Below are positions 7,746-16,785 of a stretch of DNA of 64,000 nt, in pieces (within the stretch, counting starts at the first letter, position 1; every line of letters starts with the position of its first letter). The DNA is from Nocardioides acrostichi. GTDB lineage: Bacteria; Actinomycetota; Actinomycetes; Propionibacteriales; Nocardioidaceae. Made by a program: the position numbers and the translations under genes. The notes below the pieces were generated by a model. It saw only the letters and a list, made by a program, of their open reading frames with translations, had not been told where the DNA came from and did not search any database. Location of the stretch: positions 62,001 through 126,000 of the forward strand of contig NZ_JADIVZ010000007.1 of assembly GCF_015319165.1 (NCBI RefSeq), given 5' to 3'.

Positions 7746-8749
7746 TCAGTCTCCGTCAGCCCTCGACCTGCCGCGCGTGACCTTGACATGGGGCGGCAAC
7801 GGCTCGTTCGGGTCGCTGCTCTCCTCGGCCTCCTCCGCTGCCCTCGCCTCGTCGAGAGACAGTGCGACATCGCCGGAGGTGGCGGCTCGGACGAAGTCGT
7901 CGGCCCAGTGTGGATGAGCCACGAGGGTCGGAGGCCAAGCACGAGTCGCGAGGCCGAGCTGGACCGCCTCATCGGCCCGAGCGGTGAACACGGCCATCGC
8001 GGCCTCCCGGATCTCGGCCAGTGCCGGGCTCCTGGTCGAGGCGGCGAGGTCGCGGAGCAGGAGGAGGTCGACGACGTCACGCGCGGTCGTTGATCGAGTC
8101 CGGCGGCTCGTGTGGGTCAGAGACAGCGTGGAGTTTCAAGGCGATCTGGAAGCGCATCGCGATTCCGACGAGAGCATCGGGGTCGGGCAGCCCGAAGCCG
8201 GCGAGCGGTGGCGGTTCGATGGTCTCGTGCTCATCGCTCACGCCGGCTTCATCGGGTGACACCTCGAACCGGATGCGGCGCCAGGTCACACCTCGGAGTT
8301 CAAGGATGATGTCAGAGGCGACGCGGCTTGATGATCTTGGTCGGCACGTTGACCACTTCGACCTCGCCGCGGCGAAGTGTGAGCGGCCCCCATGGCTCGT
8401 CGAGCGCCTCGTCCAAGGCGAAGATGAATCGATCGAGGTCGCCGCGGATCAGCCCGTCGACGTCCTTCGTGGTGCGAGCCGTGGCCGGCAGCCGGTGCTG
8501 GAGCAGGGTGCCACCCTTGGGCAGGAACAAGTTCCGGCCCTCGGCATCGATGGCTCGTTGCACGGCCGCGATCGCCACGGACGACGCGACGAGCCAGCCG
8601 AGTCGACCGCCTCGCGCCTCGTTGCCGAGCTTGCCCTCGGCCTGGGCGATCCAAGTGTTGAGAACCTTGGCCGAGATCGGCTCCTTGGTCTTCGGCTTCA
8701 GCGTGCGGAGGAGTGCGGCCAGCCGTGAGCCGAGGTGCTCATCGCTCAC
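7746..8749 (-). pseudogene. AbiEii-type nucleotidyltransferase toxin, two frameshifts
   Basis: The first frame (from ATG 8749) carries the polymerase-beta-like signature GGTLLQHR...RTTKDVDG, then ends at a TGA near 8312. Homologous sequence continues in the next frame (ILELRGVTWRRIRFEVSPDE) to a TGA at 8077. It continues again in the third frame (RDVVDLLLLRDL) to 7746. The first lesion looks like one extra base in CGCCTCTGAC. The second looks like loss of one CG from a CG run after AACGACCGCG. The 1004-nt span equals 1005 plus 1 minus 2, which fits an ancestral 334-codon toxin. It overlaps the antitoxin gene by 11 bases, the normal AbiE arrangement. AbiEii enzymes transfer nucleotides onto target RNA; this copy cannot be made whole. 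Confidence 0.75.
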
Positions 8750-9308
8750 GGCGAGCCTCCAACGCTGCCGCGAGCTCGTCGCGCTCGGTTGCCTGAAGGT
8801 GACCCTGCGCGTGGCCGCGCTCGATCGCCTGGCGCAGCAGGTACGTCGGCGTGCCGTAGGTCAGGCACTGGGCGATGGCCGTCGCCGGCGTGACCGTGGG
8901 GATCTCCTGCCACCAGCCGATCTGCTTGGGGGCGAGATCCTCGTAGTGCACGACGTAGTCGTCTCCACCCGCCCTGCGGAAGCGGCGGCGCTTGCCGACG
9001 GTGAGGTGGATGCGGTTGGGGTGCACGTCGCTGATGCTGGACACGTCCAGGGCGGTCTCGTGCGACAACGCGGCTTCGGGCACCCGCGTCCACAGGACCG
9101 CGAGCATGAGGTTGTCGTGCTCTCCGACCGGGTACTGCGGGAACCGGTAGACGCCGTGGGCGGCCCGTTCGAGCGTGCCCCTGTGGACGAGCATCTAGAG
9201 CGCGTGCTTGTCGATCCCGATCTCGGTGGCCTGCCGAGCGGTCACGAAGCCGTGCTGTGTGGTGGCGATGTCCCACAGCTCGTTACGCGCCAGCGTCTTC
9301 CCGGCCAT
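8739..9308 (-). pseudogene. AbiEi-type antitoxin with in-frame amber stop
   Basis: From the ATG at 9308 the frame reads MAGKTLARNELWDIATTQ and on to a winged-helix N-terminus, then meets TAG at codon 38. It continues uninterrupted for 151 more residues (MLVHRGTLERAAHGVYRF onward) to 8739. The N-terminal wHTH and the C-terminal AbiEi region are both recognisable, so only the stop breaks the gene. A restart at the ATG directly after the TAG would give a protein without its N-terminal DNA-binding helix. In working systems AbiEi neutralises AbiEii and represses the operon through inverted repeats. Its partner toxin is also broken. Confidence 0.75.
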
Positions 9309-9315
9309 GGCAGAA

Positions 9316-9335
9316 GTATCACGGAATCGTGACAC
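9316..9335 (-). promoter_or_regulatory. probable AbiEi operator/promoter
   Basis: GTATCACG (9316-9323) and CGTGACAC (9328-9335) form an inverted repeat, 7 of 8 arm positions pairing, around GAAT. It ends 8 bases before the antitoxin start codon, and a minus-strand GATACT -10 falls inside it. AbiEi antitoxins are known to autorepress through inverted repeats upstream of their own gene, so the site is a good relic of that circuit. Confidence 0.55.
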
Positions 9336-9349
9336 TACTGCCGTGGCAC

Positions 9350-9583
9350 TCACGGTGCCCCGCCTTCGTCCTCCCGGGCGGACGCCTGGTCGAGGAGCTC
9401 GGCAGTCAGCGGGTTCACCTGCTCGTTGAACACCGTCGCGACGGTGCGGCGGAACATGTACGGGCTGACACCTTCGATGCCTCTGGCCCCGAATTCACCT
9501 GCACGATCCACGCTCGACGCGAGGAGTCTCCACACGAAACGGGTGACCCCGTCACTCCCGCACACCAACGGAGACGCCAACAT
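9350..9583 (-). pseudogene. tyrosine-recombinase (integrase) fragment
   Basis: The 77-codon frame contains SPYMFRRTVATVFNEQ followed by ELLDQAS. This matches the HxFRRTxAT...LGH(A/S)S segment of phage- and ICE-type tyrosine recombinases with the first His changed to Tyr. The downstream catalytic Tyr region is missing and the frame stops after SAREDEGGAP. Together with the relaxase stub it marks the two sides of an old mobile element. The rest of the 9309-9657 interval holds the AbiEi operator and the leader of the collagen-like gene. Confidence 0.5.
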
Positions 9584-9657
9584 TCAGGGTCCGACCCTGA
9601 CGCCCCCGCACGCGCACCCGCCCGACGATCGAGTCACATCTGAGGGAGGAAACCCAC

Positions 9658-10254
9658 ATGAAGTCACGCATCACGCCGTCGTTCGTCGTCGCCTGCCTCG
9701 CGCTGGTCGTCGCCACGAGCGGCACGGCCTTCGCGGCCGGCAAGATCACCGGCGCCCAGATCGCCAAGAACGCCATCGTCAGCAAGCACGTGAAGAACGG
9801 ATCGCTCAGCGCCGCCGACCTCTCCGACGCAGCCCGCGCCTCGCTCCGGGGTCAGACCGGCGAGACCGGTGCTACCGGTCCCGCCGGGCCTGCGGGCCCC
9901 CAGGGAGCCACCGGCGCCACGGGCGCGACGGGCGCCACGGGTGGTCAGGGCTCCACCGGACCGCAGGGCCCGCAAGGTCCGCAGGGGCCCAGCGGGGTGC
10001 TCGGCCTCTCGAAGGTCACCGTGGCCGACTCGGTGGTCGGCAACGCCCAGACCACCACCTGGGTCGACTGCGGCTCGAAGGTGATCCTCGAGTGGGCGTT
10101 CTCCCCCAGCGACAACCACGACAACCTCATCGGCGCCCCGAAGTACGTCTACAACGCCGGGGGCCTGCCGCAGAAGGTCGGCGTGCGGGTGCGCAACCTG
10201 GCCGGGACCGTCAACAACTACACGTTGGTCGGGCTCTGCGCCACGTCGAGCTGA
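9658..10254 (+). CDS. secreted collagen-like protein
   Basis: The 198-residue product has a classical signal peptide ending near residue 27 (TAFA-A). [24 protein letters not shown] segment follows, common in actinobacterial surface proteins. Next comes an uninterrupted Gly-X-Y collagen-like tract from about residue 66 to 113, rich in GAT and GPQ triplets. The C-terminal 85 residues are a small predicted beta domain with two Cys. A strong GGGAGGA ribosome site precedes the ATG. Such proteins are exported and trimerise through the triple helix; the ligand is unknown. Its last 37 bases overlap the 3' end of the convergent regulator gene. Confidence 0.8.
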   Translation: MKSRITPSFVVACLALVVATSGTAFAAGKITGAQIAKNAIVSKHVKNGSLSAADLSDAARASLRGQTGETGATGPAGPAGPQGATGATGATGATGGQGSTGPQGPQGPQGPSGVLGLSKVTVADSVVGNAQTTTWVDCGSKVILEWAFSPSDNHDNLIGAPKYVYNAGGLPQKVGVRVRNLAGTVNNYTLVGLCATSS

Positions 10255-13079
10255 GCGGCAAGCGACAGCGCGCCGGCCAGCTCCTCGCGCGAGGTGATGC
10301 CGAGCTTGCGGTAGCTGCGGGTCAGGTGCGTCTCGACCGTCTTGGGGCTGACGACGAGGCGGCGGGCGATCTCGAGGTTGCGCAGTCCCTGGGCCGCCAG
10401 CTCGACGACCCGGCGCTCACTCACGGTGAGCGAGGCCGCCCCGGAGACCGGACGACGGGCTCGCCGCGCTCCCGCGGCGGCGAGCTCGGCGTCCGCCTGC
10501 GCCGCCAGGCCGGTCGCCCCCGCGGCGACCAGCAGCTCGGCGCCCTGGGTGAGCTGGGTGCGCGCCTCGACCCGGCGTCCGCGGCGCCGCAGGAGTGACC
10601 CCAGCGCCACCCGGGCCAGCCCCTCGCGGAACCGGTTCTCCGAGGCGCTCAGCACCTCGACGGCGCGCTCGAGCAGCGCGATCGCCGTGTCGGCGTCCGA
10701 GGCGACGAGTCCGCTCAGCCGCAGCGCCTCGCCGATGAGGGGCGCCACCTCGGAGCGCTCGCACAGCGCGAGGTGCTCCGCGGCCATCGCCCGCGCCTCC
10801 TCCACCCGACCGAGGCCGAGCAGCGCAGGGATCGCGTAGACCCGCCACGGCGCCCAGGTCGGGGTGTCGACATCGATGCGCCGCACGAGGTCGCGCACCG
10901 CCTCGGCCGCGCTGAGTGCTCCGGCGTGGTCGCCGCTCGCCTCGCGCGCCACCGCGCGGCCGATCCACAACGTGGCGGCGCCGTTGGCGGGCGCGTCGGC
11001 CGGCAGCTGTTCGGGAAACGGCTCGAGCACCTCCAGCGCCTCCTCCACCCGGCCCTGCATGGCCAGGCAGTGCGCCAGTCCGCCGCTGCCCAGGATGCGC
11101 GCGAGCATGCCGCCGTTGAGGGAGGCGCCGTGGTCGAGCAGTGCGCGGAAGTGCTCCTCGGCCTCGACGAACCGTCCGCCCCAGCACTCGGCGAACCCGC
11201 GCACGAAGCTGGTCGTCACCAGGCCCACGGTCGAGCCGGATGCCGCCGCCTTCGCGAATCCCTCGTCGGTGAGACGCCGCACCTCCTCGTAGTCGCCCAG
11301 CGCCGAGAGCATGTGCCGCGCCCAGACCCACTCCGTGGTCTCCGGTGACTGCTCGGGGGTGTCCCACGGCCCGATGGCCAGGTGGGCGAGCCGCCGGATC
11401 TCCGAGGCAGGTCGACCGATACCGGCCGCATCGCTCATCTGCTGGATGGCGAAGAGCCGCTCGCCGCGGGTGGCTCCGGCCACCGCGGGACGGCGGGCCA
11501 GCAGCGCCCGCGCCGCCGCGACGCGCTCGGGCACCATGAGGCTCGAGGAGACCAGACCGGCCTCGAGCACGAGATCGGCCTCCGGGTCGGCGCCGCCCAC
11601 CACGGCCAAGGCGCGCTCGAAGGTGTCGGCAGCCAGCTCGTGGAAGCCGGCGTAGGCGTACGCCGAGGCCAGCGCCTCCGCGACACGCGTCCGCTCGCCC
11701 GGGTCGGACGTCAGTTCCTCGGCCCGGCGCAGGGTGTCGACACAGCGCGGGTCGACCGCCCGGAGCTGGGCCAGCCCCAGCTCGACCAGCACCGCGGCCA
11801 GCACCGCGGCCGTCGGCGGCTCCGCGATAGCCCGCTCGAGCAGCGCGATCGCCTGCGCAGGGGCACCGTCGGCCAACGCCTGGTCGGCGGCCAGGCGCAG
11901 GATCTGCACGGCCGCCGGGTCGCGCACACCCTGGCTGTGCAGCAGGTGCGCTGCCGCACCCTGGGGGTCGCTCTCGGCGAGCAGTGCGGCCGCGCAACGG
12001 TGCAGGGCGTCACGGGCGCCGCGCTCGATCGAGGCGTAGGCGGCAGCACGCAACAGCGGATGCCGGAACGCCGGCGCGGCACCCTCGGCGAAAAGGGCGG
12101 CTCGGCGCAGGGCATCGGCTGCCCTCGCACCGACCTCGGGCGAGAGACCGGCCAGGGCGAGGGCCACGTGCCATGGGGCCAGATCGAGCACTGCCACCGC
12201 CTCGGCGAGCGTGCGCGATGCGGGCGACATCGCGCCCAGCCGCGCCACCACGGCGTCGACGACGTCGTCTGGCACGCACGCCTCGACCTGTGCTGCGGTC
12301 GGCACCTGATCGGGATCGAGCAACTCGCTGAGCGCGACCAGCAGGAACGGGTTGCCGTCGGTGGCCGCGTGGGCCGCAGCGGCCACCTCGGGCACGACCT
12401 CGCGCCCCCACCGTCGCTCGAGCAGCAGGCCCGCGGCGTCGGGCGAGAGCGGCGCGAGTCGCACGCGCACGGCGTCCCCGTCGGTCAGGAGCTCGGCCAG
12501 CGCGGGCCCCCGGTCGATCGCGGCGACCTCACGAGTGGCCACCACGACCACGACGGGCAGATCGTGCAGTCGCGGGGCGAGCGAGGCCATGAGGTGCAGC
12601 GAGGGCTCGTCGGCCCACTGCGCGTCATCGAGGATCAGGGCCATCGGCCCTCGCGCGGCGAGGGCGTCGAGCAGCCAGAACAGGCTGAACGCCACGTCGT
12701 CGACCGGCGGGGCCGTGCTGGCGTCGCCGAGCACCACGGCGAGGGCGAACCGGGCGGGGCCCTGCCGCAGACGTTCGAGCTGCTCGCCGCCGAGCGCCAT
12801 CAGGTGTCGGTCGAGCAGTCGTCGCACCAGGTCGTAGGGCTGGCTCCCGCGCAACTGCCCCGCGGTGGCCGTGGCCACGGCCAGGCCGCGCTCGCGGCCG
12901 AGCTCGGCCGCACGCCGCAGCAGCGTCGTCTTGCCCACACCAGGGGCACCGACGACGACGGCGAGGCCGCCGCCTCCCGCGGTCGGCGCGCCACTGGCGG
13001 CGACCGAGTCGCACAGTGCAGCGAGCACCTCCAGCTGGCGCTCACGCTCCAGCAGCTCCGGGTACGCGCGGCCTGCCAC
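10218..13079 (-). CDS. large ATP-binding LuxR-family regulator (LAL/MalT-like)
   Basis: The 953-residue protein begins with an AAA/STAND ATPase domain: Walker [10 protein letters not shown] at residues 44-52 and a Walker B-like LILDDAQW near 150. A long alpha-helical TPR-like region follows. It ends in a LuxR/GerE DNA-binding domain at about 890-945 ([18 protein letters not shown], then SPKTVETHL). This is the architecture of LAL regulators, which couple ATP binding and an inducer to transcription activation. It converges on the collagen-like gene. The other side holds only toxin-antitoxin debris, so its target genes are not evident. Confidence 0.9.
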   Translation of the reverse strand: MAGRAYPELLERERQLEVLAALCDSVAASGAPTAGGGGLAVVVGAPGVGKTTLLRRAAELGRERGLAVATATAGQLRGSQPYDLVRRLLDRHLMALGGEQLERLRQGPARFALAVVLGDASTAPPVDDVAFSLFWLLDALAARGPMALILDDAQWADEPSLHLMASLAPRLHDLPVVVVVATREVAAIDRGPALAELLTDGDAVRVRLAPLSPDAAGLLLERRWGREVVPEVAAAAHAATDGNPFLLVALSELLDPDQVPTAAQVEACVPDDVVDAVVARLGAMSPASRTLAEAVAVLDLAPWHVALALAGLSPEVGARAADALRRAALFAEGAAPAFRHPLLRAAAYASIERGARDALHRCAAALLAESDPQGAAAHLLHSQGVRDPAAVQILRLAADQALADGAPAQAIALLERAIAEPPTAAVLAAVLVELGLAQLRAVDPRCVDTLRRAEELTSDPGERTRVAEALASAYAYAGFHELAADTFERALAVVGGADPEADLVLEAGLVSSSLMVPERVAAARALLARRPAVAGATRGERLFAIQQMSDAAGIGRPASEIRRLAHLAIGPWDTPEQSPETTEWVWARHMLSALGDYEEVRRLTDEGFAKAAASGSTVGLVTTSFVRGFAECWGGRFVEAEEHFRALLDHGASLNGGMLARILGSGGLAHCLAMQGRVEEALEVLEPFPEQLPADAPANGAATLWIGRAVAREASGDHAGALSAAEAVRDLVRRIDVDTPTWAPWRVYAIPALLGLGRVEEARAMAAEHLALCERSEVAPLIGEALRLSGLVASDADTAIALLERAVEVLSASENRFREGLARVALGSLLRRRGRRVEARTQLTQGAELLVAAGATGLAAQADAELAAAGARRARRPVSGAASLTVSERRVVELAAQGLRNLEIARRLVVSPKTVETHLTRSYRKLGITSREELAGALSLAAQLDVAQSPTNV

Positions 13080-13188
13080 GACGGGAGGTTACTGCCTCAG
13101 ACGACTCAGGGCCCATGCCCAGTCCACGCGCTCCTGCTCGAGACGGACGCCGCGACTCAGGCGGGGCTGCCACGACGTCACTCGCCGG

Positions 13189-13341
13189 GCCGACCTCCGC
13201 CAAGGAACCAGCCTCATCGACATCATCGGGATCCAGCACGAGCTCGAGGATCTGCTCGGCGTGCACGTCGACCTGGTTCCTCGCCCAGGCCTCGAGGAGC
13301 GCGTTCGGGCGCGTGCGACCCGTGACCGGATCGCCGTATGA
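13189..13341 (+). pseudogene. MNT-type nucleotidyltransferase antitoxin, C-terminal fragment
   Basis: Fifty codons in frame read ADLRQGTSLIDIIGIQHELE and then DLLGVHVDLVPRPGLEERVR. This matches the second half of small MNT-fold nucleotidyltransferases that pair with HEPN toxins. The catalytic GSxARG...DxD half that should precede it is absent. Its TGA overlaps the ATG of the HEPN remnant (ATGA at 13338-13341), the usual coupling of such pairs. Confidence 0.55.
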
Positions 13342-13511
13342 AGCGCTCCGACGCCGGCGCTCTCGACGACATCGCCGGTATGCGGGATCTTCTCGCTCAC
13401 CACTACTTGGCCACGGACCCGGGCGTGATCTAGGCGGTCATCGACAACGACCTGCCCCGTCTGGAAGAGGCGATCCCGCGCATGCGGTCGCGCGTCAGCG
13501 ACCCCGGCTGA
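13338..13511 (+). pseudogene. HEPN (HepT-like, DUF86) toxin remnant
   Basis: The frame starts MKRSDAGALDDIAGMRDLLA. This joins a HepT-like N-terminus directly to the region around the active site, so the middle of the roughly 110-residue protein has been deleted. The RNase-like Rx4H motif survives as RDLLAH. A TAG at 13431 replaces the codon where the family usually has Trp. The frame then continues AVIDNDLPRLEEAIPRM to a TGA at 13509. It overlaps the 3' end of the convergent helicase gene by 17 bases. With the MNT fragment it represents a second dead toxin-antitoxin pair. Confidence 0.55.
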
Positions 13512-15021
13512 ACGACGCGGCGCTGTGGCCGCGCTGGGACGACGCCGACGAGGCACCGCTGCGCGACCGGCCACTGCGGTTGCCGCCTTGCGAGCGGTTG
13601 CCGCCGTTGCCCTGGCCACCCTGGCCACCCTGGGGTGCGCCGCCACCGTTGCCGCCGCGGCGACGATTGCGCTTGCGCGGGGAGCCACCACCGGGCTTGG
13701 TCGAGCCCGGCTCGTTGCCCCGCGACCTCGGGCCGGACTTCGGCGCACCGCCACTCCTCTGACCCGACTTCTGGCCACTCTTCTGACCCGACTTCTGGCC
13801 ACTCTTCTGGGTGGCCTGCTGGGTCGGCGCGACGAACGCACCGGGCCGCGACCGCTCCCCCGGCGCCAGTTCGGCGAGGACGGCGTGCGAGGCGCCGGCG
13901 ATGCGCGTGGTCGTCGGCTTGATGCCGGCGGCCTTGGTGAGCTGCTGCACGTCGCGGCGCTGCTCGGAGGTCATCAGCGTCACGACCGTGCCTTCGTTGC
14001 CGGCGCGGGCGGTGCGCCCCGAGCGGTGCAGGTAGGCCTTGTGCTCGGTCGGCGGGTCGGCGTGCACGACGAGCGACACATCGTCGACGTGGATGCCGCG
14101 GGCCGCGATGTCGGTGGCCACCAGCGCGGTCGCCTGGCCGGAGTGGAAGGCGTCCATGTTGCGGGTGCGGGCGTTCTGGCCGAGGTTGCCGTGCAGCTCG
14201 ACGGCCGGCACGCCCTCGCGGTTGAGCTGGCGGGCCAGCGCCTTGGCGCGGTGCTTGGTGCGGGTGAACACCACGGTGCGACCCGGCGCACTGACCAGGT
14301 CGACCAGGATCGGCAGCCGGTGCTCGTGGTCGATGTGCAGCACGTGGTGGGTCATCGTGGCCACCGGCGACTGGGCGGAGTCGGCCTCGTGGGTCACCGG
14401 CTTGCGCATGAACTCGCGCACAAGCTTGTCGACGCCGCGGTCGAGGGTGGCCGAGAAGAGCAGTCGCTGGCCGGCGTCCGGCGTGGCCCGCAGGAGGCGC
14501 TGCACGCCGGGCAGGAAGCCGAGGTCGGCCATGTGGTCGGCCTCGTCGAGCACGGTGATCTCGACGTCGGCGAGCGAGCAGTGGCCCTGGCCGATGAGAT
14601 CCTCGAGCCGGCCGGGGCAGGCGACGACGATGTCGACACCGCGGCGCAGCGCCTGCACCTGCGGGTTCTGGCCGACGCCGCCGAACACGGTGCGCGTCGA
14701 GAGACCGGCCGCCTGGGCCAGCGGGCGCAGCGAGTCGTCGATCTGGCCGACCAGCTCGCGCGTCGGGGCCAGGATGAGCGCGCGGGGCCGGGTGGCCTGC
14801 GCGCGTCGTCCACCCTCGAGGCGGGCCACCAGCGGCAGCAGGAAGGCGAAGGTCTTGCCCGACCCGGTGCGGCCGCGGCCGAGCACGTCGCGCCCGGCGA
14901 GGGCGTCGGGCAGCGTCGCCGCCTGGATGGGGGTGGGGTCGGTGATACCGAGACCGGAGAGCACGGAGTCCAGGCGCGCGGGCACGCCGAGGTCGCTGAA
15001 GGAAGACAAGAGAGGTCGCAA
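13495..15021 (-). CDS. DEAD-box RNA helicase with basic low-complexity tail
   Basis: The 508-residue protein carries the DEAD-box motifs in order. These are a Q motif near residue 31, motif I GRTGSGKT at 50-57, PTRELVGQI, VLDEADHMADLG near 155-166, SAT, and motif VI HRSGRTARAG near 330. The last 110 residues are disordered, with KSGQ repeats followed by a Gly/Arg/Asn-rich region, a typical RNA-binding tail. It probably remodels RNA in ribosome assembly or cold adaptation. A minus-strand TAGGGT at 15169-15174 would give a leader of about 140-150 bases, which would suit post-transcriptional control. The start at 15021 gives a complete Q-motif region. Confidence 0.92.
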   Translation of the reverse strand: MRPLLSSFSDLGVPARLDSVLSGLGITDPTPIQAATLPDALAGRDVLGRGRTGSGKTFAFLLPLVARLEGGRRAQATRPRALILAPTRELVGQIDDSLRPLAQAAGLSTRTVFGGVGQNPQVQALRRGVDIVVACPGRLEDLIGQGHCSLADVEITVLDEADHMADLGFLPGVQRLLRATPDAGQRLLFSATLDRGVDKLVREFMRKPVTHEADSAQSPVATMTHHVLHIDHEHRLPILVDLVSAPGRTVVFTRTKHRAKALARQLNREGVPAVELHGNLGQNARTRNMDAFHSGQATALVATDIAARGIHVDDVSLVVHADPPTEHKAYLHRSGRTARAGNEGTVVTLMTSEQRRDVQQLTKAAGIKPTTTRIAGASHAVLAELAPGERSRPGAFVAPTQQATQKSGQKSGQKSGQKSGQRSGGAPKSGPRSRGNEPGSTKPGGGSPRKRNRRRGGNGGGAPQGGQGGQGNGGNRSQGGNRSGRSRSGASSASSQRGHSAASFSRGR

Positions 15022-15168
15022 TCGATCGGGTGTCCCACCGAACCGTCGGGCCCGCAGGTTGCGGGACGGCGACGCGCGGAGCAGGTCGTGACGCTGCTGC
15101 TGTACCCCTGCCGAGGCCGGGGGACGCGCGGACAGCTCGCGGTGGGAACCGGTGCGAACTGTGGTTCC

Positions 15169-15174
15169 ACCCTA
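15169..15174 (-). promoter_or_regulatory. possible -10 (TAGGGT) for the DEAD-box helicase gene
   Basis: TAGGGT on the minus strand lies about 150 bases upstream of the helicase start and back to back with the fur promoter. No -35 was identified. Confidence 0.3.
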
Positions 15175-15194
15175 GCCCAGCGCTGCCGCCCGGC

Positions 15195-15200
15195 TAGCAT
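15195..15200 (+). promoter_or_regulatory. leaderless -10 (TAGCAT) for the Fur-family gene
   Basis: TAGCAT is followed by seven bases and then the ATG at 15208, with no ribosome site between. No inverted repeat resembling a Zur or Fur box was seen over it. Confidence 0.4.
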
Positions 15201-15207
15201 CGCCGAC

Positions 15208-15624
15208 ATGTCCGAGCCCGTGTCGTCCGCCACGTCCGAACCGCGCCGCGACACCCCGCAACGCCGCCTCGTGCGCGACCGGTTGGCCTCCTCGGACTCC
15301 TTCGCCAGCGCCCAGCAGCTCTTCGACGGCCTGCGCTCGGACGGCGAGAAGATCGGCCTAGCGACCGTCTACCGCACGCTCCAGGCGATGACCGACGCCG
15401 GCGAGGTCGACACCGTGCGCACCGACGAGGGCGAGGCGATGTACCGCATGTGCGGCACCGCCCACCACCATCACCTGATCTGCCGCGACTGCGGGCTGAC
15501 GGTCGAGATCGAAGGCCCCAGCGTGGAGCGCTGGGCGACGCAGGCCGCACAGGACCACGGCTTCACCGACGTGACGCACGTCGTGGAGCTCTTCGGCCGC
15601 TGCGCCTCCTGCTCGGGTCACTGA
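15208..15624 (+). CDS. Fur-family metalloregulator, probably Zur
   Basis: The 138-residue protein has the Fur winged helix (about residues 12-80, with IGLATVYRTLQAM as recognition region). The metal-binding dimerisation domain follows. HHHHLICRDCG at about 86-96 and a final CASC at 133-136 provide the two CxxC pairs of the structural zinc site. The HHHH cluster and short C-terminus fit actinobacterial Zur better than iron-sensing Fur or FurA, but this is a judgement from motifs. Zur represses zinc-uptake genes when zinc is plentiful; none adjoin. The 3' end overlaps the next, convergent gene by 7 bases. Confidence 0.85.
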   Translation: MSEPVSSATSEPRRDTPQRRLVRDRLASSDSFASAQQLFDGLRSDGEKIGLATVYRTLQAMTDAGEVDTVRTDEGEAMYRMCGTAHHHHLICRDCGLTVEIEGPSVERWATQAAQDHGFTDVTHVVELFGRCASCSGH

Positions 15625-16649
15625 CCCGGCGGCGTGCCCTCCGGTGCACCCGACGGCGGCGTACCCCCGCCCGGAGGCGGGCCACCGGCGTCCCCGCTCG
15701 ATGACCCGGCGGGCGCACCGCCGGTGCCACCCGAGCTCGAGTCGGTGGTGGTGTCGATGGCCACGTCGAGGGTCGCGGTGTAGCCCTTCGTCGGGTTGCC
15801 CGTGAAGGTCGGCACCTCGAGCTTCCAGTCGCCGTCGCCGAAGATACCGTCGTCGGAGATCTTCGTGCCGACACCGGCGAGGTTCTCGGTGGAGCCGGCG
15901 TACGCGTCGAGCTGGTAGACGCGCTCGAGCAGTTTCGGCGGGAAGGCGAGCTGCGAGGTCGCGATCGCGTTCGAGACGTCGGTGGCGGAGTCGAGGTCGG
16001 GGTAGACCTCGAAGTGGATGTGCGGCCAGCGGCCCTGGTAGCAGCCGGGCACGATGGTCTGGAACGTCAGCTCGCCGTCGGCGTCGGCGACCTGCATGCC
16101 GCGCAGGAAGGTGTCGTCCTCGACGCCCGAGGTGTACATCGAGTACTCGCCTTGCGCATTGCACTGCCAGGCGTAGAGCACCGCGTCCTCGAAAGGCGCG
16201 TCGTCTCCTGCCATGTCGATGAGCTTGAACGTGAGCGCCAGCGGCACGCCGGCCACTGCGCCCGAGCCGTCGAGGTTGGTGGTGATGTCGCTGCGCACGA
16301 TGCCGGACTCGGTGAGCACGTTGAGGTCGCTGGTGCCGTCGGCCGGGTAGGGGCCGTTGGTCTCCTCGGGGATCTCCCCCTCGCTCGTGGAGCCCGCGCC
16401 GCCCGCACCGGACGACGCGCTGGTCGAGGAGCCGGCGTCGATGACCTTGGTGTCGGAGCTGCCGCACGCCGCGAGCGCGAGACCGCCGACCCCGAGACCC
16501 ACCATGCCGAGGATCCGGCGGCGGCTGAGGATCGTCGTCGCATCGAAGCCGGCCCCCTGGTCGATCACCTCGTCGTCGGGGCGCGGGAGCAGCCGGCCCT
16601 CGTACGCGGGCCCCTGCGGGGACGGGTCGGGAACGGGTGAGTTGCTCAT
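15618..16649 (-). CDS. intradiol ring-cleavage dioxygenase-like Tat lipoprotein
   Basis: The 344-residue protein begins with an unusually long cytoplasmic-type N-terminus. Twin arginines (SRRRILGM, residues 42-49), a hydrophobic stretch and a lipobox with Cys62 (LALAAC) follow, so it is probably exported folded by Tat and lipidated. The body has intradiol dioxygenase features: ETNGPYP, an LYAWQCNAQGEYSMY segment and CYQGRWPHIHFEVY, which supply Tyr and His ligands for non-haem Fe(III). A Gly/Pro/Ser-rich tail of about 45 residues ends it. Extracellular intradiol-type lipoproteins occur in actinobacteria, but their substrates are mostly undefined. The ATG at 16649 is the start that keeps the complete Tat signal. 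Confidence 0.82.
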   Translation of the reverse strand: MSNSPVPDPSPQGPAYEGRLLPRPDDEVIDQGAGFDATTILSRRRILGMVGLGVGGLALAACGSSDTKVIDAGSSTSASSGAGGAGSTSEGEIPEETNGPYPADGTSDLNVLTESGIVRSDITTNLDGSGAVAGVPLALTFKLIDMAGDDAPFEDAVLYAWQCNAQGEYSMYTSGVEDDTFLRGMQVADADGELTFQTIVPGCYQGRWPHIHFEVYPDLDSATDVSNAIATSQLAFPPKLLERVYQLDAYAGSTENLAGVGTKISDDGIFGDGDWKLEVPTFTGNPTKGYTATLDVAIDTTTDSSSGGTGGAPAGSSSGDAGGPPPGGGTPPSGAPEGTPPGQ

Positions 16650-16785
16650 GTCGTGGCCTCTCGGTCTCGGGGTCACGGCGTGTCGGTTGCCGATGGGACC
16701 ACCGTGGCGATACTGACTGTGCGTTCGATGTGAACACCCTGGTGGGCCGGTGTGACCGCAACCCCTGGCGCCCCGGCGGCGTCTC

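Noticed and set aside
8328..9332. A 334-codon plus-strand frame across the AbiE region
   Set aside because: It is antisense to the recognisable AbiEi/AbiEii sequences and has no family-like motifs of its own.
13081..13188. N-terminal half of the MNT antitoxin
   Set aside because: I searched all three plus frames for the GSxARG...DxD motif and found none, so only the C-terminal fragment is reported.
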